Part shown: one piece after another, positions 1 through 11,590 of the stretch
Layout of the letters: each line of letters begins with the position of its first letter
How positions within the stretch are numbered: position 1 is the stretch's first letter
Assembly (NCBI RefSeq): GCF_026210795.1
Contig: NC_089448.1
Coordinates: forward strand, 372,001 to 436,000
DNA length: 64,000 nucleotides
Direction: 5' to 3'
From: Rhizophagus irregularis
Lineage: Eukaryota > Glomeromycota > Glomeromycetes > Glomerales > Glomeraceae
Program-made: the position numbers and the translations under genes
Notes under the pieces: generated by a model
The model's input: only the letters and a program-made list of their open reading frames with translations
What the model was told of the DNA's origin: nothing
Database searches by the model: none

Positions 1-80
1 TCTTATTGAATACTCCTATCCAATCCCTGTATTCATCATAATGTGCTACCGATAACACAATAAAATGTTTGATCAAAAAT

Positions 81-223
81 CCCTGTAAAAAAAGTCTATC
101 CGTTTTTTTTATTCCATCTTTTTCCGCAAAAGGCTCATATTTCCGGAATTAATAACTTTATATCATGAAAGGCTCATTTTTACAGAGTTTTTACAGAAAT
201 AACGGACAAAATTTTTTATAGGG
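81..223. mobile_element. MITE, family 1 (copy 1)
   Basis: A 143-bp element starts CCCTGTAAAAAA and ends TTTTTTATAGGG, so the two ends are near-perfect inverted repeats. Inside are short mirrored motifs with TTTCCG and TCATG. Two more copies in this window (22572-22770, 46384-46529) share the ends and the internal TCCGT/ACGGA blocks. No coding capacity. Flanks read AAT on both sides, a possible 3-bp target duplication, but copy 3 does not support that length. The rest of 1-766 is plain AT-rich sequence in which I see nothing. Confidence 0.7.
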
Positions 224-766
224 AATGGTTTGGCACGGATAGTCATGATACATTTCAGGTATCAATCTATATCTGATATGTGTCAGCTATCAATTGATGA
301 CGTATAAAAGACTTTAGTCATAATATTCCAGTATAAAGTAACTTTATGTCAAAGTAAATTATAATATATAGTTCAATTTATAATAAATGTAAATTAGACT
401 TATACATCTAATAGTAGACTATTTTATTTGAGTATATAGTATTTAGTTATGGTACTATATTATATGATAGGTAAGGTACGATTGATAAGATATAGGTACG
501 ATACAAAATTATGCTAATCATACTGATCATACTGATATACAATGGAAAATTTCAAACCTCTAGGTATTGTTAATCAAATAATACCTGTACTCTTAGCTCT
601 TATTCGATTTGTGAAACATTTCTGCAGATGTAGTACCAAAAATGATTAGATTTCTTAAATCTCGATAATGATTTTGCTGATTTAAACTTTTTCTTCTTCG
701 TCCTTAATTTTTTCCCAACTTATTAACTTTATTATTTTTTATCATTTTTTCTAAATTTTTAATAAA

Positions 767-2994
767 ATGACTACACCATATGAATATATAAATTTAGATG
801 AATTTGATGAGCCATTAAACTTTGATCCATTTGTAAGTTTAATTAATATTAAATTATCATTATATAAAAAAATTGTAATAGATGTAAATAATAAATACAT
901 TTTATTTAGACATCAGAAACTAACTTAGATGCAGAAGATGATACAGAATCTGAAATAGCAGTATTTACAAGGGATACTAAAATCAAAGATGTTGGACACT
1001 CTTTAGTTCCAATTGAATATCCAAAACATCAGAAGAAGGAGTTGCGTATATAAGGGATTCTTGGAGTGGTATATGATTTTTATCAAAATACTCAAGAAAT
1101 AAAGAATTATATCCAAAAAATTAGTAAGTAAAAATGTTATTAATATATATATTATTTACTTTACACATAATATAAAATAATTTAATATATATTTTTAGGC
1201 TTTTTTAATAATGGTCATATAATGATTTTATGTATGACTAATGAACAAGCAGCAAAATGCATTGAATTTAAATAGTCGAAGTTGATCTTTCATTTAAACG
1301 TGTTTATGGTGACATTAATGAATTCGAGTTTAATACATATGAAGAAAAATCTAGGACTAGTAAGTTAACTTTTAATTTTTCAATTTGATTTATTAATAAT
1401 TCTTAATTAATTTAAATGCATTCTTTATAGTTTTAACATTTTGTAGAATTTTTACTAATATTGCAACTAAAGAGGCAAATAAATTATCTAATAAGCCTTC
1501 CCATTTTCGGCATATACATGGCGATGGTTGGGTTTGTGTTTTAGCTGATTTAGATCAAGCCCAAGCCCTTGGATTAGGAAAGGCTATGAAAAAGATGGAT
1601 CCTAGTCATCCTACACGAAAGCTAAAGAACATTTACAATATGTATTTAAATCATGTCGTATCCATTATAAAAGGTAAGATTTTTATATTTTTTAAATTAA
1701 TAATATAACTTTTGCTAATAATTTTATAATTTTATAGAAATGTTGACCATTACCCTTATTGTGCAGATACAAAACATGATATGCTTGAAATTCTTAAAGC
1801 AAATTCTTCTGAAGAAATTAATCAAATATTTGGACAAATTAAAATGCGTAATGAAGATGGTATACAAAGTAAGTATATATTGTTTTGCTTTATTAGATTA
1901 TTAATCATATTAATTATATTAATTTATGTCAATTTATTTTTTTTAGATTGGCTAGAATATTATCAGAAACCATGGGTTCTGGGTTCATTAACATATCATT
2001 ATTCCTTAATGTCATATGAAGATTGGCAGACAACACCATTTGATACTAATATTGCTGAAAGTGCTCATGCAATGATTAATCGAACAGGCAAATCATTGAA
2101 ATTAAAAATTGCAATTCTAAGGTAATTTTTTATTATCTGCATAATTATATAATAAATAATTTAATACCTATTTTATTTTTTATATTTAGGGGATGGAAAC
2201 ATGACGAGTGCATCTATAAAAGAATAAAAATACATCAACAAACAGGCATTCTTATGTCTAGTAAAGATAAAAGTGACTTTGGTAAAATAGAGTTTGGAAT
2301 CGATTAAGGTTAATCGATTAATTAATCGACTAAGACGGTTAATCGATTAAGGTATCTCAAAAATTGGTTAATCGATTAAAATTATCAACCCATAATTCTG
2401 GTCAAATTATCTAATGCGGCCCAGAGCTGTGAATTTTTGGTCACGTGTTCTCTGAACTTGGAAGAATTTGTATTAATTTTTTAATGATAATAATAATAAA
2501 TAAGACTTTCCTATAACTAAATGTATGATCAAAAACAATTTGGTGCAATCTGCGGTCAAAAAAAAAATTTTTTTAATATTTTAATATTAATCGATTATTA
2601 ATCGATTAGGGCCCTTGGTTAATCGATTATTAATCGATTAAGGGTTTTTTGGTCGGTTCCAACCTCTATGGTAAAAAAATGCAAGCTAATAAAAGATCAG
2701 GTAAAGTAATAAACCTTATGATTTGATTGCTATTTATGATGGGTATTATCATGTTTTAATGTTATAAAAAAAAATAGTTAGAAAACTATCCAAAAGAGCA
2801 ACCAGTAAAGGAAAGCAACGCGCTTCAAAAAAGGCAAAGATTGATTATGATGATGACGACACTGAAATGGAAATTGAAGAGTGCAAGATCGCATTAGAAG
2901 AGAGGAAAATGCAATTCAAACAGAATGAAATTGATCTAAAATTAAAAGAGTTGCAGATTAAAAAGTTGGAAATGGAATTAAATAATAATCAATG
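767..2994 (+). pseudogene. Decayed MULE-like DDE transposase gene, split by a MITE
   Basis: Exons can be followed through GT-AG introns: 767-832, 910-1123, 1199-1359, 1431-1673, 1738-1868, 1947-about 2120, 2190-2699 (interrupted) and about 2777-2994. The translated pieces read like a cut-and-paste transposase. There is a candidate first catalytic Asp in VEVDLSFKRVYGD, then a segment with HFRHIHGDGW and LADLDQAQALGLGKAM, a Cys/His stretch (CRIHYKR, DHYPYCAD), and NIAESAHAMINRTGK. The last exon is a basic-acidic coiled coil ending MELNNNQ. The gene is dead. There is a stop near 1053 with a frame change after it, a frame change near 1262, a 1-nt shift near 1620, and a 381-bp insertion at 2288-2668. 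The assignment to MULE rather than another DDE family rests on remembered similarity and is tentative; that this is a broken transposon gene is well supported. Confidence 0.6.
2288..2668. mobile_element. hAT-type MITE inside the transposase exon
   Basis: A 381-bp insertion is bounded by the 8-bp direct repeat TGGTAAAA (2280-2287 and 2669-2676). Its ends are imperfect inverted repeats, TAGAGTTTGGAATCGATTAA on the left and TAGAGGTTGGAACCGACCAA read inward from the right. The 8-bp duplication and TAGAG termini are typical of the hAT superfamily. The interior carries many ATTAATCGATTA motifs. It encodes nothing and must be non-autonomous. Taking out the element plus one repeat joins the flanking exon in frame (Asp-Phe-Gly-Lys-Lys-Met-Gln). 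Confidence 0.9.
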
Positions 2995-3826
2995 AAATAT
3001 GCTATTATTACTATGCTAAAAATTTGTATAAGATTTGATATGTATAATATAATATGTAGAGCTTTTTTTAAAAAAAAAATATTTCAAATTTCAATATGCT
3101 ACAGTTGAAGAATGATAATTATTAAAATCAAAATAGTTAATGTAACAATATATTGTAAAATAAATGTAAATAAAATAATTAATACATAAATTAGCAACTG
3201 TTTATACAAATCGAAATCTTTTTTATTAGTTTTTACATAGATTTTAATTTCATTTTTCCTTTTAGACTTTTCAACATGTTTATTTTTTGGCAAGATTTAT
3301 TGTATTACTGCGGTTTACAATATTTACAATACAGGTACGATATTTGTATGGCAGCTTGTACCGTACCTGTAACTTTGGTTGTATTAATATTATACAACCA
3401 AAGGTGTAAGTACAGTATGATGCACAAATGGATCTTCATACCGGTAAAAAAATGATCATACTGTAACAGAGTCAATCGATGATACCGTAACTATTTAAAT
3501 AATACCGATTTTATTTGCATCAATGTGTCAGCCCATTTCATAATGTCTATTTTTTTGGTAGAAATGAGTCAATTTTTTTTCATAGTCATCTATCATATTA
3601 ACTATAATTGTGACTAATTGCCTTGTTATTATTTGATTTAATGTATCAGTTTAATTACTAAATAAGTTTTGATGACTTGAATTGACTCATTGATGTGTCA
3701 AAAGTTCATTTATTACTGATACAGTTATACAATTTACTTATTGCATAAATATGTCAATCCAAGTCATACAGCCTACAAAAAAATCTTTTTTTATTATATA
3801 TATAGTATATCTTCCTTTCTATTTAA

Positions 3827-4012
3827 TTTTTTTTGAAATTAATTAAATTCTACAAATACAGTATATATTCTATTCTTTTTTTTGAAATTAATTAAATTCT
3901 ACAAATACAGTATATATTCTATTCTTTTTTTTGAAATTTAATTCTACAAATATATATTGAAATTAATCAATTCTAAAAATATATATTCTATTTTATTTTT
4001 TTGAAATTAATC
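3827..4012. repeat. 49-bp AT-rich tandem repeat
   Basis: The unit TTTTTTGAAATTAATTAAAT followed by TCTACAAATACAGTATATAT repeats at exactly 49-bp spacing (GAAATT at 3835, 3884 and 3933), then two decayed, shortened copies follow. No coding role is visible. The preceding stretch 2995-3826 holds no gene I can support. Confidence 0.85.
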
Positions 4013-4076
4013 AAGTGGAAAGGTTAGACCTGATTAAAGTCTTAAAAGAAAAGGTGTGTTTTTAATTTTTATTTTG

Positions 4077-4358
4077 CAAAGTAGGGTAACTCCTAAGCGA
4101 GTGGGAATTCCTGGTTTGATTGAGATAATTATCATGTTGATAACCCTGGTAACCAACAGCAAGTTGAGGAACTTTTGGACTGATTATATTGACATTTATT
4201 TGACAACCTTATTAGCAAGCTGAGGAATTTCTGAGTTAATTTACTATGTTGGACAACTTTAATAGTTAGCTGAGGAATTTCCTGTTTGATTTAGGAGAAT
4301 TACTGCATTGGCACACTTGGTCACCAAGCCAAGCTCTCAATTCAGGCGCCCTACTTTG
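4077..4358 (+). other. Modular structured element closed by a 10-bp stem
   Basis: The block opens with CAAAGTAGGG (4077-4086) and closes with its exact complement CCCTACTTTG (4349-4358). Between them are four imperfect modules of about 50-60 bp, each with a core like AGCAAGCTGAGGAATTTCTG (starting near 4097, 4158, 4214 and 4264), and it is less AT-rich than its surroundings. It has no long reading frame. It could be a structured non-coding RNA, a SINE/MITE-like element, or a decayed tandem repeat; the sequence does not decide. Confidence 0.4.
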
Positions 4359-5189
4359 TTGTTGATAAAGTCTGCTAATTCTGGAGGAGGAATTGGCTAT
4401 GTACCTTCTTTAATCACTAAATAAAAATTTTGACACACTACTAATAACCTTTTTCTTATAACAGATAATTACAGAACATTTGCATTACATATATAAAAGT
4501 GGTGTATGGAGGTAATTCAAATATTATCATGACACAATATCACAATGTTTATGAATTTTGTCTAAAAATATATTGCATAAGTATTATCTTGATTGTTGTA
4601 AATGCTTACTAGAAAATTTGATGGGAATATTTTGTGTAATTATACTCCTAACATTATAGAAAAATCCTACTTGGAATTCCCTAAAGCACCCAAAAAAAGT
4701 TAAATTTTTAAACATAATTTTTGATGGATCAAAAAATTAAGTTACTTGATTTTTAACTTAATCATATAGGAAGACATTTTTAATCAGTAGACTTTTAGAT
4801 TTGAATAATTTAAATACAATTGATTCAATTGATAAATAATTCAGAAATACACAATCCTTTTATTAATGAAATACAATATTTACACACAAAATACATCTTA
4901 TCCCTGATTCAGAAAGATGCTCTTTCAGATATTAAATTCCTTAGATGTAACACTTGTATAAGTATATGATGTTTTTAGATTGGTTAACAGAAATGCAAAT
5001 CGTGAGAAAATTTACTCGTTTGGTAATTGTGATTGATATGTTTGCTTGTGGTGTTTATATGATGATAGTCATTCTTGTGTATTTTAAGGTGAATTTCATT
5101 GGTGTTTGTCTGTTGATCAGCTAACTCAAGGAAGGTAACATTTACTTCTTTTAAAATTTGTAGATCTTGTAACTCAGTCTACGGTCAAA

Positions 5190-5285
5190 ATGGACCTAAC
5201 ATTATTGTCACATGAAATTTCTTTGTTGAATTCACGTGATTTTTCCAATAATATATTTCTTTCTTTACGTGCTGAATGGTATTAA
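5190..5285 (+). other. Short coding-like fragment
   Basis: A 31-codon frame (starting Met-Asp-Leu-Thr-Leu-Leu-Ser-His-Glu) has balanced composition unlike the flanking AT noise. It may be an exon scrap, possibly continued by an open stretch around 5518-5620. I do not recognise a family. The rest of 4359-6864 shows only short frames that look random. A GC-richer patch at 6262-6326 (ACCCGAGTATACCCG, CAGCTCTATCAGCTC) resembles one end of a transposon, but I cannot find the partner end. Confidence 0.25.
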
Positions 5286-6864
5286 ATATGCCTTTTTGTT
5301 TTATTTATTTATTTATTGCAAGTTACTATATATTAATGTAGTATGATTAATATTTTTATCTTTTATATTTTTAGTGTTTGTAATCTTTATCTATTATGTC
5401 TATTATATTATTAATTAAAAATTATTAGCAGATTTATCCGAATGTAAATATAGTTAAAAGTTATATACTATATTTCAAAAAATTTAAAAAAATTTACTAA
5501 TACATTTTTAATTTTAGATTTTTCATTATCAAATAAAATAAAAGATAATGAAGTTATTCTTATTAGCAGTAAAACGCTTTTAATTAAGTCTGAAAATGAT
5601 TTTAATTGTTTGGTGAAAAAATGAATAAAAAGATGGATGAGAAAGTGACGACGTTAAATGTATTGATAGCATTGTTAGGTTCGACAAGGATAATAATAAT
5701 TAAACAAGGACTATTAATTATTGTAGTTTCTAATGAAATTACATGAACTATATAAAATTTTCTTGCTCAGCAAAATTACGACGATGAATATAAGGAAAGA
5801 AAGAACTGATAAAAAGACGAAATATAAAATATATTTAAGGTTTGTTAGATTTTCTGATCTTGGCCTTTTGTGTAGAAGTGGTCTGCGGCAGTATGTAAAT
5901 TCCTACATCTCATTGGATTATTATAACAAAACAAAGAGTGGAATATTTTAGTTGAATCATTGTTAAATCGTTTAAATGAATTCAATATTCGTTTTTGTAT
6001 TAAATAAATTTATATTAATAAATTTATCATGTTCTCATTCACGCTATATTGCAATATTCTGTATTTAGATCTTTATTTCAATAAAAAAAAAATATAGAAA
6101 TTTATTTACAATTAAATAAAATATAATGCTTCAAAACTGCCAATCCTTAAATATCACAGAGAACTTTACTCAATTTTATTAATAACAATTCAGTCAATAC
6201 GATGTAAAGAATAAAAATTACAACCTTAGACTAACTAAAAAGATACTACCATTGTTATTCCATAACCAGATACTCGGAAATACCCGAGTATACCCGAATT
6301 GTAAAACGGGTCGCAGCTCTATCAGCTCTATCAACAGAGAATAATGTTGATTAATTCACGGGATTGCTGATCATTTGTGGCTTTGCATCTATTTTATAAA
6401 TGGTAAAAGATTTTTTTGAAGCAGTTAATTCTGTTAATCCCGGAGCAGGTAATCCATCCTGTGATAAAAATAGTTTACTGCTTTTATCACGGTTGCGCAA
6501 TTTTTTTGATTTTTTTTACATGATCGACATCAATTTCAACTATCTCGAAAACGACAAACAAACTAAATTGACTATTTTCACTATTTTCACTATTTTCTAA
6601 TATTCAAGATTCTTTAGGAGAAAGATCTGAACTTTTCTCATAATATATAAAAGTCGTTAAATAACTTAATATAATCTACTTTTTTAATAAAAACGTTATG
6701 AACACAGAAAAAACCATATCGTAGAAATTAGCTGTATAAATTAAGAAATAAAAAATAAAAATATTTTCACTATTTCATTTTTTCCATTTTTTTTTTTTGT
6801 GCAAAAAAAAAAATCCAAAATATAAAGATCCACAAATTTTATAGTATAATATAAAGTTTACAAT

Positions 6865-8052
6865 ATGGATTATAAGTTGTATGAAACCCTCAATCGCCTA
6901 CCCGGCTTATTCGCCATCGCAGCAACCATGTTTTTTGGGATCATTATAATTGTCATATTTATTGTACGAATTTTTCAATTTCCCCACCTCCGTCAAAAGT
7001 ATTGGCAGCATGACAATACTCAAAGCATTCCCACAAGGATACTTAAGACGATCATTTTCTTGCTTTTGGCTGCCGGCTTGATAGGAGTCATCTCATACAA
7101 TGTTTACAAAATGAAAAATGATCCCCCAAAGTTTTTAGTGACTGTAGAAAGGAGTAAAGAACCTCCATCTATACTTATTTGCCAATCCGATGATATAACG
7201 TTTAATACGGTCAGATATTATAACAGTTTTAATTCTTTTGTTAATTATCCTAAGCAAAACTTTGATTTAAGCGGTGATTTTAAACTTTTTCAAAGAGAAA
7301 GTGATGGTAATTGTACTTTCTTTAATAGTACAATGACAATGGATAATCCTGGAGGATTTTATCTCCTTGGTTTTAGTAAAGTTTTATTAGAGCTCTTTAA
7401 TGGTATGAGTGGTAGTGCCAGCATCATTAGTATTTACATTGGTGACACAAACAATGAGATGAACTGGAACTTACCCATGCCTCAAGGGAACAAATTTAGT
7501 GATGTAGGGTTTCTACTTGCCAGTAGTAGTGGTATTTTCCAATATACAGAAACTTGGCATAAAGCTTTAAATGGAATTAACTATCGAGGTTTCCAAATCA
7601 CCTCTATAGGAAATTTTCTATTTGACTTAGTTTCTGTTGATGATAACCCTATGCAGTCATCAACATGGATTGGACTCATCGCACCGACAAACGTCATAGC
7701 ACAGGTTGAAAACCCATCCCTCACACTAGCTGACCTTTTAAGTAATGTCGGTGGTTACCTTTCCATCTGGGCAATTTTCGGCTTTCTCTTTGGTGTTAAA
7801 AAGGCAAACCCGTTCGGGTTTGTGTCAGACTTTATATTCATAAATCAGGATAAGGCAAAACTTCGTAAGGAATTAGATAAAATGAAAAATGATAGGAGTT
7901 CAAAATTAAGTAATTTAGAAATAGGGGAAGAAGATAATACTATCGAAACGAATAGTCTCTCCAATCAATCTACTGAGCTAAGAAACCTGCTTGCAAAATA
8001 CTATGTTGATATGGATTTCTACGAACATGCGGTTAAGACACCTGACGTGTAA
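6865..8052 (+). CDS. Three-helix membrane protein, function unknown
   Basis: An uninterrupted 395-aa frame. Hydrophobic helices lie at about residues 15-36 and 60-80, then a large polar domain of roughly 200 residues (with a possible glycosylation site, NST, near 154), then a third helix at about 281-302 (DLLSNVGGYLSIWAIFGFLF). The tail is charged and Ser/Asn-rich (about 325-375) and ends KYYVDMDFYEHAV. The predicted topology puts the central domain between helices 2 and 3, probably outside the cytosol. A TATA-like AGTATAATATAAAG lies about 10-25 bp before the ATG, which suggests a very short leader. I do not recognise the family. The DLLSN-GG motif before the last helix recalls DEG/ENaC-type channels, but key channel cysteines are not evident, so this is only a hint. 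Confidence 0.85.
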   Translation: MDYKLYETLNRLPGLFAIAATMFFGIIIIVIFIVRIFQFPHLRQKYWQHDNTQSIPTRILKTIIFLLLAAGLIGVISYNVYKMKNDPPKFLVTVERSKEPPSILICQSDDITFNTVRYYNSFNSFVNYPKQNFDLSGDFKLFQRESDGNCTFFNSTMTMDNPGGFYLLGFSKVLLELFNGMSGSASIISIYIGDTNNEMNWNLPMPQGNKFSDVGFLLASSSGIFQYTETWHKALNGINYRGFQITSIGNFLFDLVSVDDNPMQSSTWIGLIAPTNVIAQVENPSLTLADLLSNVGGYLSIWAIFGFLFGVKKANPFGFVSDFIFINQDKAKLRKELDKMKNDRSSKLSNLEIGEEDNTIETNSLSNQSTELRNLLAKYYVDMDFYEHAVKTPDV

Positions 8053-9573
8053 TTATAATAAAATATACATAAAGTATCATAGATAAATTTATCTTCTGGG
8101 GAGTGCATTAAATAATTTATTACAAAACCATTTTTATAAAGTTCTTTTTTTGAAATAAAATATATATATTATTGGATGATCATATTATTAAACTAAACTA
8201 AATAATACGACAAACTTTAACTGTTTAAAAGTATCACCCACTATCGCCCACAGTTTTTATCTATTGTAATTCTCTCATTTTATTTTTCATGTTTTCGTTT
8301 GATTAATATATTCCATATAGATAAATTTAACGTTATGTGTCATCGCACGTGGTTTGTATTGTTATCACCCTGTGCTTAACTTGGATTAGTTGTAACAGAA
8401 AATAAACGATCAAAAAGATAGTGGTTTATACGTCTACAATGAGTGGATCCGAAATTTTATACTATAATTTTTATTACTTTCTCACTCGGCTCTGTAATAA
8501 ATCCAATATTATTATTATTCACAAGCACAAATAAAATATTCTGTCAAATTTTTCTCGAAATAAAAATTTGTAAAACAAAAGGACTATCTAGAAACTATGC
8601 AAAACTACTGGTTTCCTTCCTCAATCCTGAAGGACATTTATAGTGAAAAACCCAATGGAGTCGATTTGATCATAGGTCAACTTGTACACCGGTAAATTGG
8701 GACAATTTATTTTAATTATTTAGCTTACATAATTATGATCATCCGCCATCTAATCATTAATTGTAAAACTAAAATAATGTAATAAAAAAAATAAACTAAA
8801 CAATAAAATTTAATGTAATAAAAAAAGCTATCTAATAAACAATATAATAAAAAAATAATAAAATACAATAAAAAAAAAACTAGCTAATTCTATTGAAATC
8901 TATTCACTGGTAATACAAACTGATCAACCAGTTACTGCGACTTCGAACTTTTGGTAATCCAGATCTTTTGCTGCGACAATAATAAAAACTAGGCTATTAT
9001 TATTTATATCAGAATTCCGATATAAGTATATCTATATAAAATAAGGATTTAACATTTTTCTCGCATATGCGATATATCGCTCCCTACAATTCTCAATATT
9101 TTTTTTTTTTGATTTTTCAACATTTTTGGCACAAATCTTTATGTACCTATTGTCACACTTTTAAAAATCATATAGTATGTGTATTTCTGTCTGCTTACAG
9201 TTTTACTTAGTAGTATATCAAAAGGGTTTAGAATACTGTTTTTGATAAAAAAAATTTTTAATTGCTTTCTTGTATCATGTGATATTTTATTTAAAATTCT
9301 TTAAATTAAGTTTTTAAAATTCAAAAAGAAGGAACTTTTTTTTCACAATAATCACAATAATATACTATACCATTATTTATTAATAAATTGTACATGCAAA
9401 AATTGAAAAATAACTGAAAGATAATATTAGAAGTTTCAATCACAAATAACTACCATATATTAAGTTAAAAAAAATGTTTTTTTATTTAAATATTTAATAT
9501 GAAATACATTTACTATAAAATATAATTAACAATTAAAAATGTTTAACATTCAAATGATTGATAACAATAATAT
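8053..9573. other. AT-rich intergenic, nothing supported
   Basis: This stretch between a plus-strand gene and the 3' end of a minus-strand F-box gene holds A/T runs and AATAAAA-rich tracts (8770-8880). The only ORF (8443-8643) has no recognisable content and looks random. Confidence 0.6.
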
Positions 9574-11070
9574 TCATATTTTAAAGTCCATATTTATCAC
9601 ATTTTCAAAAGATTCACATCTAAAATCTTTAATTACTCCATCATTTTTATATTTATTAACCAACTTTACAAAATTTTCTTCTTCATAAATAAAATTATTA
9701 CATGTAAGTATAGAAAGTTTAGGTCGACTTCTCCATTTTTCTAAAAATTCTTCCAAGATATCCAAAGAAAATCCCATATCATAAGGAAATCTAATTTCTC
9801 TTAAATTAGTTGGTGCTGATCTAATTAATAATTTTAATAATTCTTTTCCATTTTCTAATTTTTCTTTATTACTCACTAAATATTTATCCATATATATAGC
9901 AAAACATAATGACTTCATATTTTGACAAATTTTTAATAATTTTTCAAACTCATTATAATGTTGTTTTGATGGTGGAAATACAAGAGACAAATATTCAATT
10001 GAAGAACATTTTTCATAAACTTTATGAATAAAATATAGAGTATCATCATAAAAATTTTCAATAATGAAATGATCATCAATTTCATATGATTCTAAAAGGA
10101 TTTTCTTTATATATCCTCCACTATTTTCAATTATAATAGAGGCTGCTTTTAATTCAATATATTTTATTTCAAGCGTCTCAAGATCATGATAAACGCACGT
10201 TTTTAATTGTTCTTCATTAAACTTATTAAAACTAACTCTTAAAGTTTTTAGTTTATGAAATTTTGGGAGTACCTTTTGTGATGTGCGACTAATACATACA
10301 AAGTAAATATTTAAATGATTGATAATATTTGCATTTTTTTCCAGAGCTAAAAGAATCTCTTCGTAATGGTCTGGTTCAGGAACATTATTTGAAAATGGTG
10401 TAAGTAAATCATCATCTATCCATTCAAAATACTTTAAATTTTTCTGAACTCCAATTAGTTCAGCAATCCCATGATAATCAATTGGGTTTTCATTTAAAAT
10501 GATGAGTCTCTGGATATATTGACATAGCTGTGCTAATCCATAAAAATATGAATTATCTATTGATGTGTCACATTTTAATTCATAAAGTGATTCAAAACGA
10601 AGCTTAGCTTCTGGTAAATAAAATATTTGATGTTTAATGGATTTAATATCCAAATACTTTAAATCTTGAAATTTCTTCATAAAGAGACGATAAAATTCTT
10701 GTTGCAAAAGAAATTGATTATAAGCTAAAGATGTTTCAATAAAAGTTATAGTATTCATAGTTTCTGTATTAATACTTTCACAATAAGATAAATAATCAAA
10801 CAAAAGTGGTTGATATGAAAATGATGGTAATTGAACTCCTAGTTTCGTTAAGGATTCTTTAATATCATCAGATAAATAAGAAGCAATGATTATAAATAAA
10901 TAACTTTTATAACTATAATTAATATCATAACACCAAGGATTCCTCCATAAAATTGGAATTGCAACTTCACACCAAAGTCTATTTACCATTAGACATGAAA
11001 AGAGTGATTTTGAATCATTCTGAAATTCTTCAAATATTAGGAAGAGAATATTTTTATTGAACTTTGACAT
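9574..11070 (-). CDS. F-box/LRR-like protein 1
   Basis: A single-exon 498-aa protein. Residues 1-45 form an F-box (NKNILFLIFEEFQ, LFSCLMVNRLW, PILWRNPW), which in known families docks onto Skp1 of an SCF ubiquitin ligase. The remainder has spaced Leu-rich segments (for example PKFHKLKTLRVSF near 270, HDLETLEIKYIELKAASII near 297) like a degenerate LRR superhelix, the likely substrate-binding part. It ends GVIKDFRCESF plus a short tail, shared by all family members here. This is the downstream partner of a tandem pair with the gene at 12237-13727. The start is fixed by the family-wide MSKFNK/MSKLNK N-terminus. The F-box call is firm; substrate and pathway are unknown. Confidence 0.93.
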   Translation of the reverse strand: MSKFNKNILFLIFEEFQNDSKSLFSCLMVNRLWCEVAIPILWRNPWCYDINYSYKSYLFIIIASYLSDDIKESLTKLGVQLPSFSYQPLLFDYLSYCESINTETMNTITFIETSLAYNQFLLQQEFYRLFMKKFQDLKYLDIKSIKHQIFYLPEAKLRFESLYELKCDTSIDNSYFYGLAQLCQYIQRLIILNENPIDYHGIAELIGVQKNLKYFEWIDDDLLTPFSNNVPEPDHYEEILLALEKNANIINHLNIYFVCISRTSQKVLPKFHKLKTLRVSFNKFNEEQLKTCVYHDLETLEIKYIELKAASIIIENSGGYIKKILLESYEIDDHFIIENFYDDTLYFIHKVYEKCSSIEYLSLVFPPSKQHYNEFEKLLKICQNMKSLCFAIYMDKYLVSNKEKLENGKELLKLLIRSAPTNLREIRFPYDMGFSLDILEEFLEKWRSRPKLSILTCNNFIYEEENFVKLVNKYKNDGVIKDFRCESFENVINMDFKI

Positions 11071-11210
11071 TTTTTATTATTCAAAAATAATGAAAAAAAG
11101 GAATCTTTTATAAAATATTTTTTTAATAAAAAAAAAAACCTTTAAAAATGATTTTACAAAACAACGAAATTTTTTTTTTTAAAAAAAAAATAATAATAAT
11201 ACTAAATGGC

Positions 11211-11345
11211 GGAATTAAATTCCGGATAAATTAGATTGTTCTGTATAATTTCGAAACTATGATTGTGCGACTGTGTGATCATTTACGACAGTATGACCAT
11301 GTAACCAATCAAATAACTAATGTTTCACAATATTACGCCAAATAA
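11211..11345 (-). promoter_or_regulatory. Conserved upstream block of F-box gene 1
   Basis: About 140-275 bp before the start codon. Read on plus: CGGAATTAAATTCCGG near-palindrome, TTGTTCTGT, AATGTTTCAC and TTACGCCAAATAAA. The same modules in the same order precede the F-box gene at 12237-13727, and the last three precede those at 38579-40060, 44490-45977 and 49044-50516, which supports a shared regulatory region. Coding sequence and this block are separated by AT-rich filler. Confidence 0.6.
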
Positions 11346-11449
11346 AATATTCCCACGAAAGCGAATACAAAAGTGATAAACATTTAAATTTATAAATTTG
11401 CCACATTTAAGAGAAATTTGTGATAATTAATACTTGTTATCGTTGGAAA

Positions 11450-11590
11450 AGATACGTCATCCAGGTCACCTGGTTGACCTGGGTCACCAACAGGTTAGGT
11501 CATGCAGGTTGGGTCATACGAGTCAGTCGAGTCTTTACAGTAAAATTCAAAATATACGGACACTCGAGGGTTGTCGATAGCCGGGTTATT
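11450..11590. other. GC-richer block of GGTCA/TGACC repeats
   Basis: In an AT-rich spacer, 11457-11590 carries repeated CAGGTCACCTGG, TTGACCTGGGTCACC, GGTTAGGTCATGCAGG and GGTTGGGTCATACG motifs. The ORF over it (11420-11605) is probably accidental. Its composition resembles transposon termini in this window, but I cannot define ends or target duplications. The rest of 11346-12236 shows no gene. Confidence 0.35.

Noticed and set aside
3099-3293. Minus-strand 64-aa hydrophobic ORF
   Set aside because: AT-rich chance frame with Ile/Leu-only tail, no start context and no family resemblance.
5733-5951. 72-aa plus ORF
   Set aside because: No family resemblance, no splice context and no similarity to anything else in the window.
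8443-8643. 66-aa ORF downstream of the membrane protein
   Set aside because: No recognisable features and typical of random open frames in this base composition.
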